Assembly: GCF_014836445.1 (NCBI RefSeq)
Contig: NZ_JACSQV010000005.1
Location: forward strand, 68,796-132,795
DNA length: 64,000 bases
Source: Cellulomonas avistercoris
Lineage (GTDB): Bacteria > Actinomycetota > Actinomycetes > Actinomycetales > Cellulomonadaceae
Reading direction: 5' to 3'
Numbering within the stretch: position 1 is the first letter of the stretch; each line of letters starts with the position of its first letter. Below the pieces are notes generated by a model. The model was not told the origin of the DNA and searched no databases. It was given only the letters and a program-made list of their open reading frames with translations. Shown here piece after piece: positions 39,356 through 47,044 of this stretch. Made by a program: the position numbers and the translations under genes.

Positions 39356-40332
39356 GCCCCGGCTCGACGCCGCCCCCGCCCCGGGTCGCGGTCGTCACGG
39401 ACTCGACGGCGGCGCTGCCCGACGGGCTGGCGCACGCCGTCGGGCTCCAGGTCGTGCCCCTGGACGTCACCATCGACGGCGCGCGGTACGTCGAGGGCGT
39501 CGACGTGACCCCCGAGCAGCTGCTGCACGCGCTCGAGCGGGGTGCGAAGGTCACGACCTCGCAGCCGCCGCCCTCGGCGTTCGCCGCGGCGTACGAGCGG
39601 GCGGCCGCCGCGGGGGCCCACGAGATCGTCTCGGTGCACCTGTCCGGTGAGATGTCCGGCACCGTGCGGTCGGCCCGCACGGCAGCCACGGTCAGCCCGG
39701 TCCCGGTCCGGGTCGTGGACTCACGCACGGCGGCCCTCGGCCTGGGCTTCGCCGCCCTCGCGGCGGCGCACCACGCGCGCACGCCCGTCGACGACGCCCC
39801 CGACGTACCCGCCGAGCCCGAGGACGGGCTCGGCGGGGCCGTCCGCCGCTGGATGACGCGCACGGTCCACCGCGGCGGTCCGGTGCCCGTGTGGCCCGAT
39901 GCCACCGAGGTCGCGCGAGTCGCCGGCGCCGCTGCGGCGAGCAGCCGCGTCTGGTTCCTGGTGGACTCGCTCGAGCACCTGCGCCGCGGCGGACGCCTCG
40001 GCACCGCCGCGGCCGCGCTCGGCACCGTCCTGGGGCTGCGCCCGATCCTGTCGGTGCAGGACGGCCGGCTCGCCGTGTGCGAGAAGGTCCGGACGCGCCG
40101 GGCGGCGCGCGACCGGCTCGAGCAGCTCGCGGTCGCGGAGCTCACGGGACGCCCGTCCGCACGCATCGCCGTCCACCACGTCGGCCCGTCCGACGCCGCC
40201 GACGAGGTCGCCGCCCACCTGGCCTCGGCGGTCGGCATCGCGACGGCCGACGTCCTGGTCGCGGACGCCGGCGCCGTGCTGGCCGCGCACGTCGGACCGG
40301 GTCTGCTCGCGGTCGTCGTCGCCGACGCCTGA
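39352..40332 (+). CDS. DegV family protein (fatty-acid-binding), apparently starting at CTG
   Basis: The 326 residues bind fatty acids as do other DegV proteins, which feed acyl chains to a fatty-acid kinase. Visible motifs are [76 protein letters not shown] and the late [20 protein letters not shown]. In this frame there is no ATG, GTG or TTG between a stop at 39298 and the conserved VTDST block; the only near-start is CTG at 39352, which shares CTGA with the leuS stop. Starting at GTG 39454 would delete the first strand and the DST motif. A central insertion of about 25 residues is present. Confidence 0.9.
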   Translation: MSPGSTPPPPRVAVVTDSTAALPDGLAHAVGLQVVPLDVTIDGARYVEGVDVTPEQLLHALERGAKVTTSQPPPSAFAAAYERAAAAGAHEIVSVHLSGEMSGTVRSARTAATVSPVPVRVVDSRTAALGLGFAALAAAHHARTPVDDAPDVPAEPEDGLGGAVRRWMTRTVHRGGPVPVWPDATEVARVAGAAAASSRVWFLVDSLEHLRRGGRLGTAAAALGTVLGLRPILSVQDGRLAVCEKVRTRRAARDRLEQLAVAELTGRPSARIAVHHVGPSDAADEVAAHLASAVGIATADVLVADAGAVLAAHVGPGLLAVVVADA

Positions 40333-40444
40333 GGGCCTCGCGGTCCCGCGCAGCCCGGGCCGGGACGGCCGCCGGGTCGACCCTCCCGGTGGACGACGTC
40401 CGCGCGCTACCGTGGTCGCCCTCGACCGACAAGGGAAGACCGCC

Positions 40445-41293
40445 GTGTCTCTGACCGACCAGCAGTGGTTGAGCGCGGTGATCGCCGCGTCCGTGGCGCT
40501 GACCGTCTACGTCCTCGGGGTGCGCTCCACCGCCAGGGGGAGACGCTTCGAGGAGCTCAGCAGGGCGACCGTCAGGCTCAACGACGCTGCGATCGCGCTC
40601 GCGTCGGAGGTGTCCCGCCTCGAGGGCGACCGCGCGGCGCCCGCGGACACGCGTGACCTGCACCGCGAGGTGCGGGCGGCGGCGGCGGCCGTGCAGCTCG
40701 CCACCCAGCGCCGTGACATCCTGCTGCGCTCGAGCATCGTCGTGCGGACCGCCTGGCAGATGCGGCGCGCGGTCCAGCACCCCGACGACGACGTGTCGCG
40801 CTGGCCGTGGTGGCGGTTCGCACCCGACCCCACGCACGCGGACGGTGCCCGCTGCGCGTCGTGCCCGAGCGGGGTCCGGCCGCCGGCCGCCCTGCTGAGC
40901 GCCCGGATCCGCACCGACCCGACGGTGCGTCGGATGAACCGCCTGCTGGACGACCTCAACCGGTCCGTCGCCGGCGAGGTCGCGCGAGCGCCCTTCACCC
41001 CCGGTGACACGTCACGGCACGTCGTGGCCCGCCTGCTGCAGCCCAGCGGTCGGTGGCGGCCCGGCGCCCGTGCCGGTGGCGCCGGGGCGGCGCCACCGGC
41101 GGTGCGCGGCGTCGCGTGGCGGCGGTGGTGGCGCGAGCTGCCCGACCGCATCCGTCATCGCGGCGCCCCCGACCGCGACCAGCTCGACGAGTGGCTGCGG
41201 CACTACGGGTGCCTGAGCGTCGAGGACCCCAAGCCGTCGTCGGGTGCCGTTCCCGGCCCGGGCGCGACGGGAGCCGTGGCGGCGGGCCGGTAG
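40445..41293 (+). CDS. Membrane-anchored hypothetical protein with a CxxC motif
   Basis: The 282 residues start with a hydrophobic anchor (QQWLSAVIAASVALTVYVLGV) and then a helical, Arg/Ala-rich cytoplasmic region (EELSRATVRLNDAAIALASE, VSRLEGDRAA, VRAAAAAVQLATQRRDILLR). A CASC pair lies around residue 140 beside Trp-rich VSRWPWWRFAP, and a disordered Gly/Ala/Pro tail ends the protein. I recognise no domain. GGAAGA lies six bases before the GTG, and TACCGT (40409-40414) may be the -10 box. Neighbours are DegV and comEA; no functional hint. Confidence 0.7.
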   Translation: MSLTDQQWLSAVIAASVALTVYVLGVRSTARGRRFEELSRATVRLNDAAIALASEVSRLEGDRAAPADTRDLHREVRAAAAAVQLATQRRDILLRSSIVVRTAWQMRRAVQHPDDDVSRWPWWRFAPDPTHADGARCASCPSGVRPPAALLSARIRTDPTVRRMNRLLDDLNRSVAGEVARAPFTPGDTSRHVVARLLQPSGRWRPGARAGGAGAAPPAVRGVAWRRWWRELPDRIRHRGAPDRDQLDEWLRHYGCLSVEDPKPSSGAVPGPGATGAVAAGR

Positions 41294-41399
41294 TCGGTCT
41301 CGCGAGCATCCGTCGGCCGTGAGCCGACCACAGCCCCGGCGCACCAGCGCGTCGTCCACCGGTCGGGCCGCGGGGCGACCACGGCCCGCGGCGCCCTCC

Positions 41400-41405
41400 T
41401 AGCGT
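41400..41405 (+). promoter_or_regulatory. -10 box of comEA
   Basis: TAGCGT lies seven bases before GTG 41413, supporting that start over GTG 41404, which would overlap the box itself. Confidence 0.5.
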
Positions 41406-41412
41406 GCCGTCG

Positions 41413-42417
41413 GTGCCCCTCGACCGCCCCCGCGTCCCGCCGGACGTCGCGCGCCGCCTGGCCGCGCTCGCCGCGCACCGGGCCCCGGACACCGCGGTAC
41501 CACCGGCGCACGGCGGCTGGACGCCCCGTCCTCCCGCCGGGCCGGCCGCCGCCGACGACCCGCAGGTGCGGGGAGACGGGCCGGCGGCAGGCGGTGGCCC
41601 GGCGGGGGACGACCTGCCGATGCCGCACGACCCGCCGGTGCCCGGCGACGGGCGGGTGGCAGGTCAGCGGTACGGGGACGCCGCACCGCCGTCCGACCCG
41701 TCCGACCCGTCCGACCCGTCCGTCGACGGTGCGCCCGGCGCCCCGGACGCAGCGCCGTGGCGGCCGAGCGTCGCGTCCGCGCTGGCCACCGCCGCGGCGT
41801 CGTTGCCCACGCCCCCGGCGACGCGGGTCCGTTGGGCGCCCGGGTGGCGCACGGCGGGTGCCGCCGTCCTCGTGCTCGCCCTGGTGGCGGGCGGGATCGT
41901 GCTCCGCGCGGCCGCCACCCCGCGCGGTGAACCGGTCGCGGTACCCGTGCCGATGGTCACCCCCGACGGAAACGGTGGCGGCACCGGTGCGGGCGAGCCG
42001 TCCGACACCGCCGACCAGGTGGTGGTCCACGTGGTCGGGGCCGTCAGGCAGCCCGGTGTCGTGCGTCTGGCGCTCGGCGCCCGGGTGTCCGACGCGATCG
42101 ACGCGGCCGGGGGCGGCACACCGGACGCGGGCCTGGCGGGCGTGAACCTGGCGCGCGTCCTGGCGGACGGCGAGCAGCTGGTCGTCCCGGTGCTCGGGGC
42201 GACGGTGCCCGCGGCGGCACCCACGGACGGGCTCCTCGACCTCAACACCGCGGATGCCGCGGCGCTCGAGGAGCTGCCGGGGGTCGGTCCCGTGCTCGCC
42301 GGCCGCATCGTGCAGCGGCGCACCGAGCGACCGTTCACGAGCGTCGACGAGCTGGACGAGGTCTCCGGGATCGGGCCCGCGCTGCTCGCGGACCTGCTGC
42401 CACGGGTGCGGGTGTGA
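41413..42417 (+). CDS. comEA: ComEA-type DNA-binding protein
   Basis: ComEA is the DNA receptor of competence machines. The 334 residues begin with a disordered Pro/Gly/Asp stretch including three SDP repeats (9-base repeats TCCGACCCG near 41690). A transmembrane segment near [20 protein letters not shown] follows. Outside come an SLBB-type domain (VVVHVVGAVRQPGVVRLALG) and two helix-hairpin-helix motifs: LLDLNTADAAALEELPGVGP, VLAGRIVQRR and SVDELDEVSGIGPALLADLL. The start GTG 41413 follows a -10 box at seven bases; GTG 41404 is the longer option. comEC overlaps its end by GTGA. Confidence 0.93.
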   Translation: MPLDRPRVPPDVARRLAALAAHRAPDTAVPPAHGGWTPRPPAGPAAADDPQVRGDGPAAGGGPAGDDLPMPHDPPVPGDGRVAGQRYGDAAPPSDPSDPSDPSVDGAPGAPDAAPWRPSVASALATAAASLPTPPATRVRWAPGWRTAGAAVLVLALVAGGIVLRAAATPRGEPVAVPVPMVTPDGNGGGTGAGEPSDTADQVVVHVVGAVRQPGVVRLALGARVSDAIDAAGGGTPDAGLAGVNLARVLADGEQLVVPVLGATVPAAAPTDGLLDLNTADAAALEELPGVGPVLAGRIVQRRTERPFTSVDELDEVSGIGPALLADLLPRVRV

Positions 42418-43964
42418 GCGGCGGTCCGGGGGCGACGGCGGCGGCGGCCGACCTGCGTCTCGTACCGCCGGCCGTGACCGCGTGGTGCGCGGCGCTCGCG
42501 GTCGTGCAGGCGCCGCAGGTCGTCACGCGGCTCGCGCCGGTCGCGGGCGCCCTGCTCACGGTGGCCGCCGTCGGGGTGCTGGGCGCCGCGGTCCGGCACG
42601 TCCGGGACCGTCGCGAGCGCGCCGGCCGGCGGGGTCCGCGCCACGGGCCACGGGCCGGTGGGTGGTACCGCACGCTGCCGGCCGTGGCGCTCGCCGCGGC
42701 CACCGCCCTGGTGGTGCTGGTCAGCGGGGCCGCCGCCCAGCAGGTCCGTGCACCGGACGTCCTGCTGACGGCCGCGGCCGACGGCGGCACCGTCGAGGTG
42801 GTCGGCCGGGTGACCTCCGCACCCCGGCAGGTCGGCTCGGGCGCCGACCCCCGCGTCCTGCTCACCGTGACGGCCTCCGCCGTCCGCGTCGACGGCACGT
42901 GGCGCCGCGCGCGGGCGCCCGTCGAGGTGGCGGCACCGGCGGGTGCCGTCCTCGACGCGGTGGTCCACGTGCGCGGCGTCGCCGCCCTCACGGTGCGCGC
43001 CGACCGCCCCGCGGTGCGCGTCCGGGCGCGGGAGGCACCCGTCGTCACCGCCCCGCCGCGGGCCGCCCACACGTGGGCCGCGCGCGTGCGCCTCGGGGCC
43101 CGCGACGTCGCCCGACCCCTGCCGCCGGACGTCCGTGGGCTGCTCCCGGCGGTCACGGTCGGGGACACCGACGGAGTCCCCGAGGACCTGGTCGCCGCGA
43201 TGCGCGCGTCGGGACTGGCCCACGTCACGGCCGTGTCCGGGGCGCACTTCGCGATCCTGGGGACGCTCGTGCTCGCCGCGGCGGCGGCCGTCGGCGCCCC
43301 GGCGCCGGTCCGCGTCGCGGCGGCCGCCGCGGCCGGCGCGGCCCTGCTGCTGGTCGTCGGGCCGGAGCCGAGCGTCGTGCGGGCGGCCGTCATGGGCGGC
43401 GTCGGGCTGGTCGGGCTCCTCGCGGGGCGACGTGCTGCCGGGCCGGCCGCGCTGTCCGCCGCCGTGGTCGCGCTGCTCGTCGCCGAGCCCCGGCTCGCGG
43501 TCGACGTGGGCTTCTGCCTCTCCGTGGCGGCCACCGGGGGCCTCGTCGTGCTCGGCGGTCCTCTCGTGGAGCGCTGGTCGGCAGGGTGCGGCCGCGACGT
43601 CGCGGCGGTGCTGGCGGCGCCGGTCGCGGCCCAGCTCGGCTGCCTGCCGGTGACCCTGGCGCTGTGGCCGACGCTCGGCCCGTGGTCGGTCGTCGCGAAC
43701 GTCGCCGTCGTCCCCGCGGTCGCACCCGCGACCGTCCTGGGCCTGCTCGCGGCGCTCCTCGCGTCACCGTGCCCCGTGGTGGCCGACGTCGTGGCCGCCG
43801 GTGCGGGGGCCTGCTGCTGGTGGATCGCCGCGGTGGCACGCTGGGCGGCCGGCCTGCCGGGTGCCGCGCTGGCGTGGTGGCCGGGCGTCGGGGGTGCCGT
43901 CACGGCGACGCTGGTGGCGCTGTCCGCCGCCGCCCTGGCACTGCGTCGGCCGCCCTCGACCTGA
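42414..43964 (+). CDS. comEC: ComEC/Rec2-type channel protein, lacking the metallo-beta-lactamase-like domain
   Basis: ComEC forms the membrane channel for incoming DNA. The 516 residues include two N-terminal helices, an OB-fold-like outside domain (VVGRVTSAPRQVGSGADPRVLL), and the competence domain with VGDTDGVPEDLVAAMRASGL, HVTAVSGAHFAILGTLV and many hydrophobic helices to the C-terminus. Many ComEC proteins of other bacteria add a C-terminal metallo-beta-lactamase-like domain that is thought to degrade one strand; this one stops at LALRRPPST with none. comEA is directly upstream and overlapping, holA downstream, the usual order. Confidence 0.93.
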   Translation: MSGGPGATAAAADLRLVPPAVTAWCAALAVVQAPQVVTRLAPVAGALLTVAAVGVLGAAVRHVRDRRERAGRRGPRHGPRAGGWYRTLPAVALAAATALVVLVSGAAAQQVRAPDVLLTAAADGGTVEVVGRVTSAPRQVGSGADPRVLLTVTASAVRVDGTWRRARAPVEVAAPAGAVLDAVVHVRGVAALTVRADRPAVRVRAREAPVVTAPPRAAHTWAARVRLGARDVARPLPPDVRGLLPAVTVGDTDGVPEDLVAAMRASGLAHVTAVSGAHFAILGTLVLAAAAAVGAPAPVRVAAAAAAGAALLLVVGPEPSVVRAAVMGGVGLVGLLAGRRAAGPAALSAAVVALLVAEPRLAVDVGFCLSVAATGGLVVLGGPLVERWSAGCGRDVAAVLAAPVAAQLGCLPVTLALWPTLGPWSVVANVAVVPAVAPATVLGLLAALLASPCPVVADVVAAGAGACCWWIAAVARWAAGLPGAALAWWPGVGGAVTATLVALSAAALALRRPPST

Positions 43965-44031
43965 CGTCCGGCGCCCACGACCCGCGGCGCCGCGGTCGGA
44001 GGTGTCGGCGGTGCATGGCAGGCTGGGACCC

Positions 44032-45075
44032 GTGGCCGCCCGCACCCCCGCACGCTCGTCCCGCTCCGGCGGATCCGCCCGTGGCCGCGCGGGCGGCGCG
44101 TCCGCCGGCATCCCGTGGACGCAGGCCGAACCGGCTCCCGTGGTCCTGGTCAGCGGTGCCGAGCAGCTGCTGGCCGAGCGCGCGTGCGACCGCATCGTCG
44201 AGCTGGCTCGCGCGAGCGACCCCGACGTCGAGGTCACGCGCGTGGACGCCGCCACGTACGCGGCGGGCGACCTGACCGTCCTGACGAGCCCGTCGCTGTT
44301 CGCCGAGGCCAAGGTCGTGCTCGTCGAGGGCGTGGAGCGCGCCGGCGACGCGCTGCTCCTCGACGCCGAGGCCTACCTCGACGCACCGGTGCCGGACGTG
44401 GTGGTCGTGCTGCGGCACGCGGGCGGGCAGCGCGGCAAGCGGCTGCTCGACGCCGCGAAGCGCGAGCAGGTGCCGACGATCGGCTGCGAGCCGGTGCGCA
44501 GCGACGCCGACAAGAGCGCCTTCGTCTCCGAGGAGCTCCGGCGCGCCGGTCGCCGCGCGGACGCCCGCGGTGTGCGCGCGCTGGTCGACGCCGTGGGCTC
44601 CGACCTGCGCGAGCTCGCCGCCGCGTGCGCCCAGCTCGTCGCGGACACGAGCGGTCTCATCGGTGAGGAGGCCGTGCAGCGGTACCACGGCGGACGTGTC
44701 GAGGCCACGGGCTTCCAGGTCGCCGACGCCGCCGTCGCGGGCGACGCGGGCCGCGCCGTCGCGCTCCTGCGCCATGCGCTGGCCACGGGCCTGGACCCTG
44801 TGCCCGTCGTCGCGGCGGTCGCGGCGCGGCTCCGCACGCTGGCGAAGGTCGGCGCCGTCCGTGGGCGCGGCGCGGCCGCCGCCCGTGAGCTGGGCATGGC
44901 GCCGTGGCAGGTCGACCGGGCGACGCAGGACCTGCGCCGCTGGACCCCCGAGGGGCTCGCGGTCGCCATCGCCGCGGTCGCGCAGGCCGATGCCGAGGTC
45001 AAGGGCGAGGGGCGCGACCCGCGGTTCGCCGTCGAGCGTGCGGTGCTGCGGGTCGCGGCGGCCGTCGACCGCTGA
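44032..45075 (+). CDS. holA: DNA polymerase III subunit delta
   Basis: HolA opens the beta clamp and is part of the clamp loader. The 347-residue protein starts with a basic tail (ARTPARSSRSGGSARGRAGG) followed by the domain I features PVVLVSGAEQLLAERACDRI, VTRVDAATYAAGDLTVLTSP and SLFAEAKVVLVEGVE, then RHAGGQRGKRLLDAAKRE, RADARGVRALVDAVGSDLREL and the C-terminal collar block TRALMA-like AVALLRHALATGLDP. Start GTG 44032 has CAGGCT seven bases before it. It is the normal follower of comEC. Confidence 0.95.
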   Translation: MAARTPARSSRSGGSARGRAGGASAGIPWTQAEPAPVVLVSGAEQLLAERACDRIVELARASDPDVEVTRVDAATYAAGDLTVLTSPSLFAEAKVVLVEGVERAGDALLLDAEAYLDAPVPDVVVVLRHAGGQRGKRLLDAAKREQVPTIGCEPVRSDADKSAFVSEELRRAGRRADARGVRALVDAVGSDLRELAAACAQLVADTSGLIGEEAVQRYHGGRVEATGFQVADAAVAGDAGRAVALLRHALATGLDPVPVVAAVAARLRTLAKVGAVRGRGAAAARELGMAPWQVDRATQDLRRWTPEGLAVAIAAVAQADAEVKGEGRDPRFAVERAVLRVAAAVDR

Positions 45076-45109
45076 CACCGCGCGCGGCGTCAGCGGCACC
45101 CGAGCAGGC

Positions 45110-45724
45110 TCAGGCGCCGATGAGGGCCGGCCGGCCCAGCGCGTAGCCCTGGAGGAGGTCGAAGCGCAGCTCGACGCAGTGCGCCCGCAGCTGCTCGTCC
45201 GCCACGCGCTCGGCGACCAGCCGGGCGCCGCCGGCACGCGCCTCGCGCAGGCCCGCCTCGCCGAGGTGCTCGAGGTCGCGGCAGTCGACCTTGACGAAGT
45301 CGGCGTGGCGCAGCATCGCGCACTGCGCGGGCGACGCGGTCCAGTCGTCGAGCGCCACGTGGTAGCCATGAGCCCGCAGCCGGGCCAGACCGGCCAGCGT
45401 CGCGGCGTCGGCGGGCACCGACTCGACCACCTCCAGCACCAGACGGTGGTCGGCGGGCGGCAGGGGGCGCTCGCCGACCAGGAAGGCCCGCGTCACGTTG
45501 ACGAAGACGAGCCCCGTGCCGCACGGCGCGTGGTGCCCGTACAGCGTGTGCAGCACGGCGGCGGAAGCGGCGTCCTGACGGGCCGGGGGCCAGCGGTCCA
45601 CGCCCGCGGCGAGACCGACGCGCGAGCGGTACAGGTACTCGTGCCCCAGCACACGACCGTCGGGGGAGCTGATGGGCTGGCGCGCGACCGGCGCGTGCGG
45701 CGCCTCGACTCGGTGGTGGGTCAC
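45110..45724 (-). CDS. Stand-alone EAL-domain protein with conserved catalytic residues
   Basis: EAL proteins hydrolyse or bind cyclic di-GMP. This 204-residue chain is an EAL domain on its own, with no GGDEF, PAS or HDOD part. Key positions compared with the family: GHEYLYR (Glu of the EAL motif, here EYL), VNVTRA (Asn), VLEVVES (Glu), VALDDWTAS (Asp-Asp), VKVDCRD (Lys), VAERVAD (Glu) and LLQGYALGRP (Gln). All metal and lysine ligands are therefore retained and it may be active. The GTG start is preceded by CACTCT at eight bases. It is followed by, and convergent with, holA, 34 bases away. Confidence 0.85.
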   Translation of the reverse strand: MTHHRVEAPHAPVARQPISSPDGRVLGHEYLYRSRVGLAAGVDRWPPARQDAASAAVLHTLYGHHAPCGTGLVFVNVTRAFLVGERPLPPADHRLVLEVVESVPADAATLAGLARLRAHGYHVALDDWTASPAQCAMLRHADFVKVDCRDLEHLGEAGLREARAGGARLVAERVADEQLRAHCVELRFDLLQGYALGRPALIGA

Positions 45725-45831
45725 ACCCTGGGAGAGTGCTGTGCCGACGGTTCATGACGCGGGTCGGGCCGGACCTCACCCGTTCGGCCGCGGCGCAGGG
45801 GTGGTGCCGCGCAGGTGTCGCGGGGTGCTGC

Positions 45832-46560
45832 TCAGTTGCCGACGAGTCGCGCACCCGCGCGGTCGAGGACCCCGGCGCGCTCGATCAGGTTGCCCTGGAA
45901 GAGCGTGAAGCCCAGGTCCCGCGCGTGCCGCAGCACGTCGGGCGACTCGACGTACTCGGCGACGAGCATCGCGCCGAACGACCGCGCGACCCGGACGACC
46001 GGGTGCCCCTCGACGTCGAGGTCGCGGACGTCGACCTTGACGAAGTCCACGTAGGGCAGGAGCCGCCGCTGCTCGGGGCGGTCGGCGAACGCCGGCAGGG
46101 CGATCCGGAACCCCTCCTCGCGCAGGCGACGCAGGCCCGCGAGGGCGGCGGCGTCCACCTCGGCGTTGGTGCTGACCTCGACGACGAGGCGGTCCGGTCG
46201 CGCGGGGATCGGCAGCTCACCGAGCAGGTGCGCGCGCGGGCAGCGGACGAACAGCAGGCGTCCGTGGGCGACGTGCTCGAGGTCGGCGCGCCCGAACGTC
46301 GCGCGCAGCACGTGGTCGGTCGCGCGCTCGTGGTCGGCCCGTCCCCAGGTGCGCGCGACCTCGGGGTGGTGCCCCGGTGCGCGGTAGGAGAACTGGTAGG
46401 CGAACGGCCGGCCGTGCGCCGAGTAGATGCCCTGGCGCGCGACAAGCACCGGTTCGTGCGCGACGTGCTGCTCCCAGGCGCGCCGCAGCGCGCGGGGGAT
46501 CGCCGCGTCGACCGCCGCGCCGAGCTGCGCGAGCGTCGAGTCCGGGTCGTCCGATGTCAT
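45832..46560 (-). CDS. Stand-alone EAL-like protein, probably catalytically inactive
   Basis: The 242-residue paralogue has a 45-residue N-terminal helix (STLAQLGAAVDAAIPRALRRAW) and then an EAL-like fold. Aligned by eye with the neighbour, the EAL glutamate is Gln (AYQFSYR), the Asn is Arg (FVRCPRA), and Asp-Asp is Pro-Ala (IALPAFADRP), while VEVSTN, VKVDVRD, VAEYVES and LFQGNL keep their residues. Loss of the metal ligands predicts no phosphodiesterase activity; such proteins can act as c-di-GMP sensors or protein-binding regulators, as YdiV does. It is divergent from the secreted-peptide gene and shares a 194-base upstream region with it. Confidence 0.82.
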   Translation of the reverse strand: MTSDDPDSTLAQLGAAVDAAIPRALRRAWEQHVAHEPVLVARQGIYSAHGRPFAYQFSYRAPGHHPEVARTWGRADHERATDHVLRATFGRADLEHVAHGRLLFVRCPRAHLLGELPIPARPDRLVVEVSTNAEVDAAALAGLRRLREEGFRIALPAFADRPEQRRLLPYVDFVKVDVRDLDVEGHPVVRVARSFGAMLVAEYVESPDVLRHARDLGFTLFQGNLIERAGVLDRAGARLVGN

Positions 46561-46754
46561 GGCGTCTATGACACCACAAGTCCGGACATGTGATCATCTG
46601 GTCGCAGGGTGGAATCTGGACCAACCCGTTCGGGTGCAGGGGTGTTCGCACGGATCGGGTGGATGTGTCACCCTGTCGGCGACGTGTCCCGACCCTGGCG
46701 GGCCGTCGACGTGACGTCCCCAGGGAGCACGCAGCCCCTTGACAGGAGAACGCC

Positions 46755-46883
46755 ATGAAGCCCCTCACCAGTGCGATCGCCGCTCTCGCCATCGTCGGTT
46801 CGCTCGTCGTCGGCGCCCCTGCGGTCACCGCCTCCGTCTCGCTCAACGGCGGGGCGAGCGGTTGCTGCAAGGACTTCGTCTGA
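46755..46883 (+). CDS. Predicted secreted mini-peptide (42 residues) upstream of an HTH-TPR regulator
   Basis: The small open frame has a strong AGGAG (46744-46748) six bases before ATG. It begins MKPLTSAIAALAIVGSLVVG, with one Lys and a hydrophobic core, and continues to a likely signal-peptidase site after VTA (residues 24-26). The predicted mature tail is SVSLNGGASGCCKDFV, 16 residues with a Cys-Cys pair and a Lys-Asp-Phe-Val end. No family is recognised. It lies 161 bases upstream of, and on the same strand as, the HTH-TPR regulator at 47045, with a long hairpin in between, so a pheromone or signalling role is plausible. It could instead be a small exported protein with unrelated function. 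Confidence 0.7.
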   Translation: MKPLTSAIAALAIVGSLVVGAPAVTASVSLNGGASGCCKDFV

Positions 46884-46887
46884 GCGA

Positions 46888-46944
46888 GGTACCCGACGGG
46901 TGCGGCGCGGCGGCCTCCGCCGTGCGTCGCACCCGTCCGGTACC
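46888..46944 (+). terminator. Long hairpin between peptide gene and regulator gene
   Basis: GGTACC-CG-ACGGGTGCG pairs with CGCACCCGT-CC-GGTACC, and an inner GGCGG/CCGCC pairs around CCT: a 57-base near-continuous stem five bases after the peptide stop. No U-run. It may be a terminator or an attenuator limiting readthrough into the regulator. Confidence 0.65.
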
Positions 46945-47022
46945 GGGCATGTCGGGCACCTCCCGGAGCGCCCGCCGCACGCGCGACGTGCCGTGCGCGA
47001 CGGGGGGATGGTATTCACGGTC

Positions 47023-47039
47023 GTCATACGTACAATGAC
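47023..47039 (+). promoter_or_regulatory. -10 box and inverted repeat before the HTH-TPR regulator
   Basis: GTCAT-N7-ATGAC (47023-47039) overlaps TACAAT (47031-47036), a near-consensus -10 box eight bases before the ATG at 47045. The dyad could be an autoregulatory operator; a third ATGAC occurs at the start codon itself. Confidence 0.5.
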
Positions 47040-47044
47040 TTCTC

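Noticed and set aside
41688..41720. Three tandem 9-base repeats TCCGACCCG in comEA
   Set aside because: They encode Ser-Asp-Pro repeats in a disordered linker; no spacers, so not a CRISPR or operator array.
46739..46744. TTGACA before the peptide gene as a -35 box
   Set aside because: It overlaps the ribosome-binding site, and its -10 would fall inside the coding sequence.
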